A stretch of 32,868 nucleotides of DNA from JAVZLH01 sp049700435 (GTDB lineage: Archaea > Thermoproteota > Bathyarchaeia > Bathyarchaeales > Bathycorpusculaceae), in contig JBNAVK010000011.1 in the NCBI GenBank assembly GCA_049700435.1, positions 1-32,868 of the forward strand. Direction: 5' to 3'. The number at the start of each line of letters is the position of its first letter. Positions within the stretch are counted from its first letter, which is position 1. This document shows, piece after piece, positions 14,485 to 22,856 of the stretch. Both the position numbers and the translations under genes were made by a program. The notes below the pieces were generated by a model. The model did no database searches. It had not been told where the DNA came from and saw nothing but the letters and a program-made list of their open reading frames with translations.

Positions 14485-14910
14485 TCAGGATATTTTGAAG
14501 AGAATGCGCTCCGGCACGCCGTCATGCACTACTACTAAGTACTTTAAGCCTTCTGTGTCGCCAAGTTGGTCTAGCCACTTTAGGGCTTCGCGGGTTTTCT
14601 GCAGAAGCAGTAGTCTTTCCTGGAAGCTTCTTACAACCTCTTCTATGGCTGTTAATTCATGGAAGGGATTGGCGTCTAAGACTATGTTTAAGTTGCCTAT
14701 TGTGATTTCGCCTAGGCTTTCGCTTGCAGCCTTTTTTCCAGCCAACTTCATGACGACTTCGCGGATTTTCTTGGATTTTTCAGCTAAAGCTCGTATATCG
14801 TCTAGTCGGCGTAGGTATTCGCCTAGCGTGCTTTTTGTTTCAGATATTTCTTTTTCAAGGGTTTCAGCTATCTCTTCTGCTGAAGTGTACTCTTTTATTT
14901 CTACCACCAT
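14485..14910 (-). CDS. Coiled-coil protein of the Roadblock operon, unknown
   Basis: A 141-residue protein. A coiled coil spans about 10-60 (EKEISETKSTLGEYLRRLDD), followed by a short beta stretch GEITIGNLNIVLDANP (67-82). A second helix covers 85-117 (AIEEVVRSFQERLLLLQKTR) and the end is predicted beta (LKYLVVVHDGVPERILFKI). There is no cysteine, signal or membrane segment. An excellent ribosome binding site, GGAGGTG at 14921-14927, lies ten bases before ATG 14910. First gene of the tight three-gene set, 97 bases downstream of the pilin gene. Family not recognised; the shape suggests an assembly or adaptor protein. Confidence 0.65.
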   Translation of the reverse strand: MVVEIKEYTSAEEIAETLEKEISETKSTLGEYLRRLDDIRALAEKSKKIREVVMKLAGKKAASESLGEITIGNLNIVLDANPFHELTAIEEVVRSFQERLLLLQKTREALKWLDQLGDTEGLKYLVVVHDGVPERILFKIS

Positions 14911-15007
14911 TTTGTTTACGCACCTCCAACATATGGAAACAATAGAGGGAAACTGAACGAGGCTTTAACTCACCCTACCCCCAACCTTCACGTGCAAAGG
15001 ACAGGAG

Positions 15008-15424
15008 CTAAGGTGTGTATGTGCCGGTTGTCGGGAACTCCCTGTTGTTCTGGGTTATTATCACTATGGTGTACTGGTAACCTTGCTGGAAAGTCCATGG
15101 TTGACCAGTTAAATCCACCGTGAGGGTTGTGCTAGTCTTCGGCTGCAAGGTTGCTGGTGTGGTAAATGTTATTTCTGTGTTGTTGACGCGTGCTTTAGTT
15201 ATAGTAACTGTTGAGCCTCCAGCGTTTGTGACTGTTACTTTAACTGCTGTACTGTTCCATCCCCATGGTGTTCCGACTTCTAGTTGTTCTGCGCCTCCCA
15301 TGAACATGAATGATAGGGCTCCCATCCATGCTGCTACGGCGATGCTGACGGCGACTGTTACGGCGATGAGTATGATTGATGCGACGACGGGGCTTAGGGC
15401 TTTCTTACTCTTCAATATTTTCAT
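15008..15424 (-). CDS. Archaeal type IV pilin / archaellin-like protein
   Basis: A 138-residue secreted filament protein. The N-terminus MKILKSKKA, then LSPVVASIILIAVTVAVSIA, is a class III signal peptide of the archaeal pilin N-terminal family (PF07790). Prepilin peptidase should cut between Ala9 and Leu10, leaving the hydrophobic helix (10-38) for filament assembly. The rest is a small beta domain rich in Thr and Asn (VKVTVTNAGGSTVTITKARV), similar to archaellin/FlaG-type folds. The ribosome binding site AAGGAGGG (15436-15443) is strong and a GATTTAAATC TATA element lies at 15477-15486, suggesting high expression. No pilus ATPase or prepilin peptidase is nearby; Roadblock genes follow on the same strand. 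Confidence 0.88.
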   Translation of the reverse strand: MKILKSKKALSPVVASIILIAVTVAVSIAVAAWMGALSFMFMGGAEQLEVGTPWGWNSTAVKVTVTNAGGSTVTITKARVNNTEITFTTPATLQPKTSTTLTVDLTGQPWTFQQGYQYTIVIITQNNREFPTTGTYTP

Positions 15425-15476
15425 TTTCTTTCTATCCCTCCTTAAGGGTTAGTTGTGTATTTTAGTGGAAGCTTAG

Positions 15477-15486
15477 GATTTAAATC
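15477..15486 (-). promoter_or_regulatory. TATA element of the pilin gene
   Basis: GATTTAAATC is palindromic and lies about 53-62 bases before the pilin ATG. AAGGAGGG at 15436-15443 then gives a short leader with a strong ribosome binding site. Confidence 0.45.
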
Positions 15487-15616
15487 TTACGACTTAATAC
15501 ACCATATTATCCATTTGTAAAACAAAACAACAAAACAAAAACCAAAAAATAGAGAGGGGACCTATCAATTTTAAGCAGTCCACACCTAGATAAAATTGAC
15601 TTTTCATGGTGCGCGC

Positions 15617-15636
15617 TTTGAGGCAACTGCCTCTAA
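15617..15636. other. Hairpin in the pilin-regulator gap
   Basis: GAGGCA-AC-TGCCTC (15620-15633) is a perfect six-base inverted repeat with a two-base loop, extended by TT/AA after one mismatch. It lies in the 253-base gap 15425-15677, where I see no gene. It could be the end of the minus-strand regulator transcript or part of a small RNA. Confidence 0.3.
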
Positions 15637-15677
15637 ACGCCCCGACTTCGCAATATTTTAATGCGTATCTAACGCTT

Positions 15678-16013
15678 TCAGCCCAGCTTATCAAAGAACT
15701 CCAAGAGAAGCTTCGCTACCTTCTCGCCCAACTCAGTCTTCATGTACTTCTTCTTCAACGGATCTATGCGTTCACTCTTGGCCAACCCCAAGTCCTCAAT
15801 TTCAATCATCCTCGCCCTAAAAGTGCCATCGCTCAAAGTCAAGCCATTCGCACGCATGAACTCCTTTGCCTCCTTCCACTTACCCCTATCCATATACAAC
15901 AGAAATATGCAGTCTATGGCATGATCCTTCTCAAGCATAGCCTTTATGGCTGAAAGCTTCGAATCCGTCAAGATGCGCTTAATCTTCTCCTCTTCTCCAC
16001 TCTTAACCATCAC
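15678..16013 (-). CDS. Small winged-helix transcription regulator
   Basis: A 111-residue protein. Helices IKRILTDSKLSAIKAMLEKD and CIFLLYMDRGKWKEAKEFMR lead to the turn GLTLSDGTFRARMIEIEDLG, a recognition-helix-like segment. The wing and last helix follow (AKSERIDPLKKKYMKTELGE). It resembles PadR/ArsR-like archaeal regulators without matching one clearly. The start is GTG 16013 or the next codon, ATG 16010. Repeated TATAGG motifs upstream (16037-16096) could be its own operator. It stands alone between the pilin gene and a P-type ATPase gene, both on the same strand. Confidence 0.68.
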   Translation of the reverse strand: MMVKSGEEEKIKRILTDSKLSAIKAMLEKDHAIDCIFLLYMDRGKWKEAKEFMRANGLTLSDGTFRARMIEIEDLGLAKSERIDPLKKKYMKTELGEKVAKLLLEFFDKLG

Positions 16014-16036
16014 ACATCAACCTACATACTTTTCTG

Positions 16037-16096
16037 ATTATAGGCTTTAGACATTTAAAGATTTAACCTATATTACGATTTATGACTTATTATAGG
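16037..16096. promoter_or_regulatory. Repeated ATTATAGG motifs upstream of gene 16013
   Basis: ATTATAGG occurs at 16037-16044 and 16089-16096, with a near-inverse copy CCTATATT at 16068-16075. Together they flank the likely TATA element (about 16050-16060) of the regulator gene. The layout suits operator sites for the regulator itself. Confidence 0.35.
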
Positions 16097-16149
16097 ATAA
16101 TATAACATATTTTTTAAGAGCTATTTCTCAACATGGAAATTTCACTTTT

Positions 16150-19100
16150 TCAACCAGCGGCGATGTTTAAAAGTTTTTCATGTTCTGGGTTAACTCTGCC
16201 ATACTTAGTTCGGATAAGGAAACCAATCCTCCGCCAGTCTTCTGATATTTTGGGCCAAAACTCGCTGGTCACATGCTTTTCTACATATTCTTTCATTGAT
16301 TTTTCGCGTTTTATTGTTCTTTCACGCCAGTTTATGGCAATAAGTCCAGCTCTGCGTAGATGTTGCAAATTGTGGAAAGCTTGTTCTGAATCAAGAGGAT
16401 AACCTATAACATTCCTTAAATCTTCAAGTAAGGAGTCTAAGGAAATTTCACTTTCGAATCTTAGGCATATTATCGCTACCATATCCTGAACAAGTCTTGC
16501 AGTTTTACTCAAGTATAATCCGATTTTTCTTGGCGGTATCAAAGCTTGTTCTAGGCGGTATGCATATCTCCTGTAGAACCAGCTTTTGACAACTTCAACT
16601 AAGGCTAAATAGGCGCTTATTAGGACAGCCAGAACTATGAAGAAAGTGTAAGGCGGTTCCACAAACTTGAAAATAGTCCCCAACGGAGTGAATGGTAATA
16701 TTAGTGCAAATGCAACGATGGCTATGCTGCTCAAGAGCAGGGGTCTACTGGGCCTACTCTTGTAAAAGGGCGACTTTCTAGTCCTGATAACAAAAATTAC
16801 CAAAGTTTGGGTGGATAAAGATTCAAGGAACCAAGCGGTTTGGAACAGCGGTTCAGTAGCGTTGAAGACAAGAAACATTATGAAGAATGTCAGGAAGTCG
16901 GAAATCGAGCTTATAGGCCCTAAAAATATCATGAACCTTCTTATGAAAAACATATCCCACCTCTTCGGCTTTTCAATGTATTCTTTGTCAACTTCGTCCG
17001 TTGGTATGGTTGACTGAGACAAGTCATAGAGAAGATTATTCAGCAATATTTGTGTCGCGCTCATAGGTAGAAATGGCAAGAATAGAGATGCTCCAGCTAC
17101 GCTGAACATGTTCCCAAAATTTGAACTCGTTCCCATCATTATGTATTTCATGGTGTTTCCAAAGGTTTTTCTGCCCTCTAAAACCCCGTCATGAAGCACT
17201 GTTAAATCGTTTCGCAGGAGTATGATGTCAGCGGACTCTTTTGCAATGTCCACGGCGTTGTCCACCGATATGCCAACATCAGCGCTCCTCAGCGATGGGG
17301 CATCATTTATACCGTCTCCCATGAAGCCTACAACATGCCCGTTATTTCTCAAAGCATTTATTATCCTGTCCTTCTGGGCTGGCGTGACCCTGCAAAAGAC
17401 ATTTGCTTCCTCAACAACCCTTACAAGGGCATCGTCATGCATCTGAGCAATCTCGCTTCCAACAACTATTCCCTTAATTTCAAAACCCAAATATTCGCAG
17501 ACCTTCCTAGTTACCAGTTCATTGTCGCCTGTGAGAATTTTCAATTCTACGCCAGCATTCTTCAAAAGCTGCAGGGATTCTTTCGCCGTTTCTTTCGGCG
17601 GATCCAGAAAGGCTATAAACCCTAAAAACACCATGTCGTTTTCGTCACTGGCCGAGTATGCCGCCTTCTCTTCTCTTAGGCGTTTGTAGGCTATACCTAA
17701 CACTCTAAGCCCTTCTGTGCTTAGCTCAATGTATTTCTGCTCAATCTTTCTGCGAACTTCCTCGGTTATGTCGGCTATAACTTCCCCCGCTTCATAGTAA
17801 GAGCAGACTTTAGCAATCTCTTCTGGAGCCCCTTTGGTAATCATAAATCGTTGATCTTGATATTCAACCACGATGGAGAGGCGTTTCCGCACAAAATCGA
17901 ATGGTATTTCATCAATTTTCTGATAATCCTTCACATCTATTTCTCTAAACTTCAGTATGGCGTCATCAAGGGGGCTCTTCAACCCCGTTTGGTAATAACT
18001 GTTTAAGTAAGAGTATAATAGCACCTTTTCGTTCTCCTTTCCATCGATATCCACGTGAAGCATTAGTTTTATTTTGTTCTCAGTCAGCGTCCCCGTCTTA
18101 TCCGTGCATAAAACATCCATGCTGCCGAAATTTTGAATTGAAGCTAAACGCTTTACAATGACACCTTTCTTAGACATTGCAACTGCGCCTTTAGAAAGGT
18201 TTACAGAAATTATCATTGGCAAAAGTTCAGGTGTTAAGCCGACAGCCAAAGCTACAGCGAAAAGAAGCGATTCAAGCACGCTACGCATGTAAAGGGCGTT
18301 AATGAAAAAGACAAATATGACGAGTAGGAAGGTTACCTGCATTATCATGTAACCAAAATTTTTAATTCCCCTTTGAAACTCCGTTTCCGGCTCCCTTACG
18401 ACAAGCCTCTTCGCAATTTTCCCATACTCCGTGAGGCTTCCAGTTTTCACCACAACAGCAGTTGCAGTTCCGCTCACAATAGATGTTCCCATAAAAAGAT
18501 AGTTATTCCATTCTGTAATGGAAACCTCCTTAGATTTTAATGGCGAAACCGTTTTTTCCACAGGAAAAGATTCGCCAGTTAATGCAGACTGGTTTACAAA
18601 CAAATCCTTTCCGTTTATCACTCTGGCGTCTGCTGGCACGATGTCGCCTGCTGAAAGATATATTATATCGCCTGGAACTATTTCCGGCAGCTTCACTTCG
18701 CGTTTGACACCGTCTCTGAGCACGGTGGCTGTGGTTGTCACTCTCTCCTTCAACATTTCAGCGGCCCTTTCAGCCTTGGACTCTTGGTAAAAGTCGAGTA
18801 CGACGCTTAGGATTACTATTGAGAACACAATGGTGGCGCTGGGGATTTCTCCAAAAAAGCCCGAAATAAGACCAGCAATTAATAATATAATTACTAATGG
18901 GTTTCGAAAATGAGAAAGAAATTCAACAATAGCAGCTCTCCTTTTTCTTTTGGCAAGCTCGTTATAACCAAAAATTTTTAGACGCCTCTCCACTTCATCC
19001 GAGGAAAGTCCAGACAAAGAAGTGCCCAAACGAGTGAGAAGCTCATCTACTGGTAAGCTCAGAATCTCATCGGTGCTCGGCAAAGCCCAGCCTGTGACTT

Positions 19101-19224
19101 CGCCAACAGTGAGGCTTTCTGTGTCTCGGCTGTTCATTCTCATCATCTTCCATCTCTCTAAGTCACCTTTAAGCTGGGCTAACAACCGATTATGGCGTGC
19201 ATCTTTCTTATAAATTATTTTCAT
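16150..19224 (-). CDS. MgtA-like P-type ATPase with C-terminal extension
   Basis: An ATP-driven cation pump of the Mg2+ importer (P3B) type, 1024 residues against about 900 for MgtA. Visible motifs are the actuator TGES (216-219), GLTPELLPMIISVNLSKGA (329-347) typical of MgtA, the phosphorylated Asp375 in DKTGTLTENK, KGAPEE (464-469), TGDN (565-568) and GDGINDAPSLR (636-646). An N-terminal cytoplasmic part of about 100 residues precedes the first helices. The last transmembrane helix ends near 880. Residues about 895-1024 are extra and cytosolic, with helix-turn and wing-like text (LDSEQAFHNLQHLRRAGLIA, then INWRERTIKRE). The ion is probably Mg2+. ATG 19224 is the first start; Met27, Met28 and Met30 are alternatives. 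Confidence 0.9.
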   Translation of the reverse strand: MKIIYKKDARHNRLLAQLKGDLERWKMMRMNSRDTESLTVGEVTGWALPSTDEILSLPVDELLTRLGTSLSGLSSDEVERRLKIFGYNELAKRKRRAAIVEFLSHFRNPLVIILLIAGLISGFFGEIPSATIVFSIVILSVVLDFYQESKAERAAEMLKERVTTTATVLRDGVKREVKLPEIVPGDIIYLSAGDIVPADARVINGKDLFVNQSALTGESFPVEKTVSPLKSKEVSITEWNNYLFMGTSIVSGTATAVVVKTGSLTEYGKIAKRLVVREPETEFQRGIKNFGYMIMQVTFLLVIFVFFINALYMRSVLESLLFAVALAVGLTPELLPMIISVNLSKGAVAMSKKGVIVKRLASIQNFGSMDVLCTDKTGTLTENKIKLMLHVDIDGKENEKVLLYSYLNSYYQTGLKSPLDDAILKFREIDVKDYQKIDEIPFDFVRKRLSIVVEYQDQRFMITKGAPEEIAKVCSYYEAGEVIADITEEVRRKIEQKYIELSTEGLRVLGIAYKRLREEKAAYSASDENDMVFLGFIAFLDPPKETAKESLQLLKNAGVELKILTGDNELVTRKVCEYLGFEIKGIVVGSEIAQMHDDALVRVVEEANVFCRVTPAQKDRIINALRNNGHVVGFMGDGINDAPSLRSADVGISVDNAVDIAKESADIILLRNDLTVLHDGVLEGRKTFGNTMKYIMMGTSSNFGNMFSVAGASLFLPFLPMSATQILLNNLLYDLSQSTIPTDEVDKEYIEKPKRWDMFFIRRFMIFLGPISSISDFLTFFIMFLVFNATEPLFQTAWFLESLSTQTLVIFVIRTRKSPFYKSRPSRPLLLSSIAIVAFALILPFTPLGTIFKFVEPPYTFFIVLAVLISAYLALVEVVKSWFYRRYAYRLEQALIPPRKIGLYLSKTARLVQDMVAIICLRFESEISLDSLLEDLRNVIGYPLDSEQAFHNLQHLRRAGLIAINWRERTIKREKSMKEYVEKHVTSEFWPKISEDWRRIGFLIRTKYGRVNPEHEKLLNIAAG

Positions 19225-19364
19225 TCCTAATTGATGATGCGCCTAAAGCTTATTTTCCAAAAATCTAGTTTTGTTAAAGTTCGTTGTTCTATTCTTGTGT
19301 TATAGAAGTATCTTGCAGAACGGATAAAACTGACTCTCTAATCTTATTTCTGAAGGGAGTGGAG

Positions 19365-19802
19365 ATGAAAAAACTCGTTACACATGCTTCAGTAATGGCT
19401 ACATTAATTGTCATGGTTTGTTTCGCCGCTTTCGGCTCTAGTGGTCAACAACTGGCTTGTTTGGCTTGCAGCGGCGGTGGCGGGGTTGTCGACAAAGCTC
19501 CGTGCGAGGCGTTTGTTGTTAAAGTCTCTTTCAAAAACACTGGGCGAAGCGACGGCGCTTGGTCTGTTAACGTAGCCTTCGAAGGAGAATTGTGGGCCTG
19601 GAGCGGAACACCGCAAAACTTGACGCTTAAACCCAACCAATGGAAAACCTTGACATGGAACGGCACGGTTCCGTGCAACGCGCCTGTAGGCTCTGTTGCA
19701 AGGCTTGTAGTCTACTACAATGATTCCTTCACAGCATTGGACTGGTGGATTCATGTGATTCCAAGCGCAGAGTTGGCAATAATTTCCAGCATAGTGAAAT
19801 AG
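19365..19802 (+). CDS. Small exported beta-sandwich protein
   Basis: A 145-residue protein. The N-terminus MKKLVTHASVMATLIVMVCF is a Sec-type signal or anchor. A Cys/Gly-rich patch (ACLACSGGGG, 31-40) follows, then a single beta domain of CARDB-like character (VVKVSFKNTGRSDGAWSVNV, NLTLKPNQWKTLTW, SVARLVVYYND). Cysteines are at 32, 35, 47 and 104. The frame is open upstream to 19284, but ATG 19365 has a good site just before it (GGAGTGGAG, within AAGGGAGTGGAG) and starts exactly at the signal peptide, so it is preferred. It is divergent from the P-type ATPase gene. Likely a cell-surface protein; function unknown. Confidence 0.7.
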   Translation: MKKLVTHASVMATLIVMVCFAAFGSSGQQLACLACSGGGGVVDKAPCEAFVVKVSFKNTGRSDGAWSVNVAFEGELWAWSGTPQNLTLKPNQWKTLTWNGTVPCNAPVGSVARLVVYYNDSFTALDWWIHVIPSAELAIISSIVK

Positions 19803-19873
19803 ACGCGCGGAAAACGCCATGTCAAGCGTGCTCTTTAATTAGCCTTAGAGCAAGCGCATTTTTAGTTAAAAAT

Positions 19874-19893
19874 GTTATAAAAGTTCATAAATA
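19874..19893 (+). promoter_or_regulatory. Promoter of the purF operon
   Basis: GTTATAAAAG (19874-19883) and an overlapping second A/T box (19884-19893) precede the purF start. Transcription about 25 bases downstream would begin near 19905, so the message is nearly leaderless; no ribosome binding site is visible before ATG 19915. Confidence 0.5.
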
Positions 19894-19914
19894 CACGCTT
19901 GCTTATTGCCAACT

Positions 19915-21426
19915 ATGGGGGAGAAATTAAAAATCGCATGCGGAGTATTCGCCGCAATAAACTTCTCTAACCAGCCTGTATTCCCCTACATATACTGGGG
20001 TTTAAGGGCGCAAAACCATAGGGGACATCAATCCCACGGCTTCCTCACATACAACGAAGGAAAATTTTTCGTTCACAGAGGACTAGACCTCGTCCCAAAA
20101 ATAAAAACAAGCTCAATCCAAGAATGGTTTGGGCGTTTGCCAGGACAAATCGGCATAGGAAACGTTAGATATACGACATCGGGAAAGTCAGATGAGAAAT
20201 CGTTAATAAAAGACACGCAGCCCATAACCGCCTCAAAAAACGGTTTAAAACTCGCTATTTCCTTCAACGGCAACATTGCCAATGTCTTTCAATTAAGAAA
20301 GGAAATGAGCAAACACTTTAGAGATTACTCATGCCAATCTGATGCTGAGTTAATATGCCACAAACTCCTAATTGAACTGACAAAAAACAAAGACATCACA
20401 ACGGCTGTTAAAAACTGCATGCAGCAAATGGACGGAGCCTTCTCTGTGGCTGGAATAACAAACAAAGGAGAACTCTTCGCCTTCAAAGACCCGCATGGAA
20501 TAAGACCATTATGCGCTGGACACAGCACCGACGGAACGACCTACGCCTTCTCTTCAGAAACAGTTGGTCTAGACATAAACAGCTTGGAAAGAGATTTTGA
20601 ACTTGAACCAGGCGAGCTTGTGAAAATCTCCAAAAACGGTTTTGAGAGAGAACAGCTTGTAAAGGGAGTGCAAAAAGCTTTTTGTGCCTTCGAGTTTGCG
20701 TATTTCGCAAGACCAGACTCAAGATTTGACGATAGATATGTTTATGAAATACGCGAGGAGTTTGGAAGAAATCTTGCCAGAGAAAACCCTGACGTTATTA
20801 GGGACGCGGACATGATACTTTCCATGCCTGAAACCGGCGATGATTCAGCGTTCGGCGTTCATGAAGAGTCTGGGTTAAAGTGGGAGAGGGCTTCCCGCAG
20901 ACATCGTTACGTCACCGAACGCGCCTTCATACTTCTAAACAGAGAACGATATGCGACGATAGACAAAAAGGTTAACATCCTTGCGTCAAGGGTTAAGGGA
21001 AAACGAGTTATTATAACAGATGACAGCATAGTTCGCGGAGACACAACAAAAGTTGTAATCGAGAAACTGCGAAAGATGGGCGCCAAAAAAGTTTACGTTT
21101 TTGTCACTTTCCCAAGGATTATCGGACCATGCTTCTATGGCATTGACATGTCAACCTACAGCCAACTGATAGGCGCAAAACACGATGTCGACGAAATAGC
21201 GAGAATAATAGATGCAGACGCCGTATGCTATCAGTCTATAGAAAACTTTGTTAGGGCAACCGGCTTCCCACGCGACCAGTTATGCCTCGGATGCGTTACT
21301 GGCAAGTATCCAACGCCTTTCGCCCAGAAAATAGCGGATGAAATGAAGAAACGCTTTCTCGCTGGATATAAAGAAACTGAAAGACTTTATGAGATGGCGG
21401 AGTTTGCCGAAAACCTAACAAACTAA
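19915..21426 (+). CDS. purF: Amidophosphoribosyltransferase
   Basis: First committed step of purine synthesis: PRPP plus glutamine to phosphoribosylamine. 503 residues from ATG 19915; the TTG at 19906 would add three. The N-terminal glutaminase should use Cys9 (ACGVF) as nucleophile after a short propeptide is removed, with GNVRYTTSGKS, SFNGN and QSDAEL motifs. The PRPP loop is VIITDDSIVRGDTT (365-378). Cys257, Cys406, Cys457 and Cys460 match the four ligands of the Fe-S form of PurF. Before the PRPP loop the sequence is MPETGDDSAFGVHEESGLKW and RRHRYVTERAF, where common PurF has PDSG...KNRYxGRTF, so this is a divergent subtype. First gene of a five-gene operon. Confidence 0.93.
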   Translation: MGEKLKIACGVFAAINFSNQPVFPYIYWGLRAQNHRGHQSHGFLTYNEGKFFVHRGLDLVPKIKTSSIQEWFGRLPGQIGIGNVRYTTSGKSDEKSLIKDTQPITASKNGLKLAISFNGNIANVFQLRKEMSKHFRDYSCQSDAELICHKLLIELTKNKDITTAVKNCMQQMDGAFSVAGITNKGELFAFKDPHGIRPLCAGHSTDGTTYAFSSETVGLDINSLERDFELEPGELVKISKNGFEREQLVKGVQKAFCAFEFAYFARPDSRFDDRYVYEIREEFGRNLARENPDVIRDADMILSMPETGDDSAFGVHEESGLKWERASRRHRYVTERAFILLNRERYATIDKKVNILASRVKGKRVIITDDSIVRGDTTKVVIEKLRKMGAKKVYVFVTFPRIIGPCFYGIDMSTYSQLIGAKHDVDEIARIIDADAVCYQSIENFVRATGFPRDQLCLGCVTGKYPTPFAQKIADEMKKRFLAGYKETERLYEMAEFAENLTN

Positions 21427-21440
21427 CTAGGTGCTTTGAA

Positions 21441-22856
21441 ATGGAGAAGGTTGGCATACTCATAGTTTCTTACGGGGCAAGAGAAGCCGCTATGGTGGAC
21501 GCGTTTGCAAGAAGCCGAAACTACAATGTGGAATTATACATTGCAGACAAACAGCGCAACCCATTCAATGTTGAAAGAGCCGCCAAGCACGTTGTCATAC
21601 CCGACTTAAACATTGAAGAAATCTGCAAATTTGCAGAAGCCAACAAGGAAGAAATAGATTTTGGCATAGTTGGTCCAGAAAAGCCGATAATAGAAGGCGT
21701 CCGCGACCTTGTAGAAGAGCGAACTGGCATACCCCTGATTTGTCCCACGAAAGAATACGCCATAGAAGCAAGTAAGGTTCAGCAGCGAATGCTGTTTCAA
21801 GAAATCGTTCCAGAAGTTAATCCACGTTTCAAAGTGTTTGACCCAAAAGACTACAAAACAGAAGACGCCGTGAAAAAAGCTGTTTACAGTTGGCTTGACG
21901 AACTCCGAAACGAGGCTGTTGTTAAACCAGACAAGCCAGCAGCGGGAAAAGGCGTAGGCGTCTGGGGAGACCACTTCACAAGCCGCGAACAACTCCTAGA
22001 ACATTTTTTGTCAAACTTCCAATACGGCCCAGTCATAATTGAAGAGAAGATAGACGGCGAAGAATCCAGTTTCCAAGCATTCTGCGACGGCAAACACCTA
22101 ATTCCGCTGCCAGAAACCAGAGATTATAAACGCGCTTTTGACGATGACAAAGGACCAAACACTGGAGGAATGGGCTCCTACAAAAATGTTGACGAATTTT
22201 TACCTTTCATGACAAGGGCAGATAGAGAAAAGGAACTGCAAATAGTAAACACGCTTTTTGAAAAATGGAAAAGAAAAGCGAAAGACCCATCTGGCTTTAG
22301 AGGCGTCCCCCTCTACGTGGCTTTCATGCACACGGGCAAAGAGCCGAAAATCTTAGAAAACAACAGCCGCCCAGGAGATCCAGAAATAATAAACATCCTA
22401 CCAATCCTAAAGGACGATTTCGTGGATGTTTGCTACAAAATCTTGGAAGGAAACTTGACCCGCGTCGAACTGGAGAAGGCGGCGACGGTTTTAACCTACA
22501 AAGTTCCTCCAAACTACGGTGGATATGCCGAGGCTTTTCCAAATCTTGTGAAAAAGGGCGAAATAGGAACACCAGTCAACTTAACAAGAGCCTATGCATT
22601 AACCAAAAAGTATGGTGATAGGATACGCGTTTATCCGGCCTCCATGGAGTTGCGCAACGGTGAAACATATGCCCTAAAATCCCGCGCTGTTGGCGTGATA
22701 GGCGTCGGCGGCAGCATCGAAGAGGCTAGGCAAATATCTTTGGAAGGAATAAAAGCCATAGAAGGCGGAGCGCTTTGGCATAGGACAGACATAGCCTCAA
22801 AACAGCATATAGAGAAAAGCATAAGGCACATGGAAAGTTTGAGGCGTAAAAAGTGA
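21441..22856 (+). CDS. purD: Phosphoribosylamine-glycine ligase (GAR synthetase)
   Basis: An ATP-grasp enzyme joining glycine to phosphoribosylamine. 471 residues, about 40 longer than bacterial PurD. The N-terminal domain starts VGILIVSYGAREAAM, where most relatives have GxGGREHA. The ATP-grasp region shows AVVKPDKPAAGKGVGVW (159-175), EEKIDGEESSFQAF (201-214), the family hallmark DYKRAFDDDKGPNTGGMGSY (228-247) and the metal-binding ENNSRPGDPE (306-315). All catalytic regions are present. AGGTG lies about ten bases before the ATG, which is 14 bases after purF. Its stop overlaps the GTG of the next gene by four bases (GTGA). Confidence 0.94.
   Translation: MEKVGILIVSYGAREAAMVDAFARSRNYNVELYIADKQRNPFNVERAAKHVVIPDLNIEEICKFAEANKEEIDFGIVGPEKPIIEGVRDLVEERTGIPLICPTKEYAIEASKVQQRMLFQEIVPEVNPRFKVFDPKDYKTEDAVKKAVYSWLDELRNEAVVKPDKPAAGKGVGVWGDHFTSREQLLEHFLSNFQYGPVIIEEKIDGEESSFQAFCDGKHLIPLPETRDYKRAFDDDKGPNTGGMGSYKNVDEFLPFMTRADREKELQIVNTLFEKWKRKAKDPSGFRGVPLYVAFMHTGKEPKILENNSRPGDPEIINILPILKDDFVDVCYKILEGNLTRVELEKAATVLTYKVPPNYGGYAEAFPNLVKKGEIGTPVNLTRAYALTKKYGDRIRVYPASMELRNGETYALKSRAVGVIGVGGSIEEARQISLEGIKAIEGGALWHRTDIASKQHIEKSIRHMESLRRKK

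Noticed and set aside
15494..15694. Minus-strand open frame of 66 codons
   Set aside because: It overlaps the promoter side of the pilin gene and the end of the regulator gene, with no protein-like pattern or start signal.
19284..19364. Upstream start of the exported protein
   Set aside because: The extra 27 residues lie before a clear ribosome binding site, and the signal peptide begins exactly at ATG 19365.
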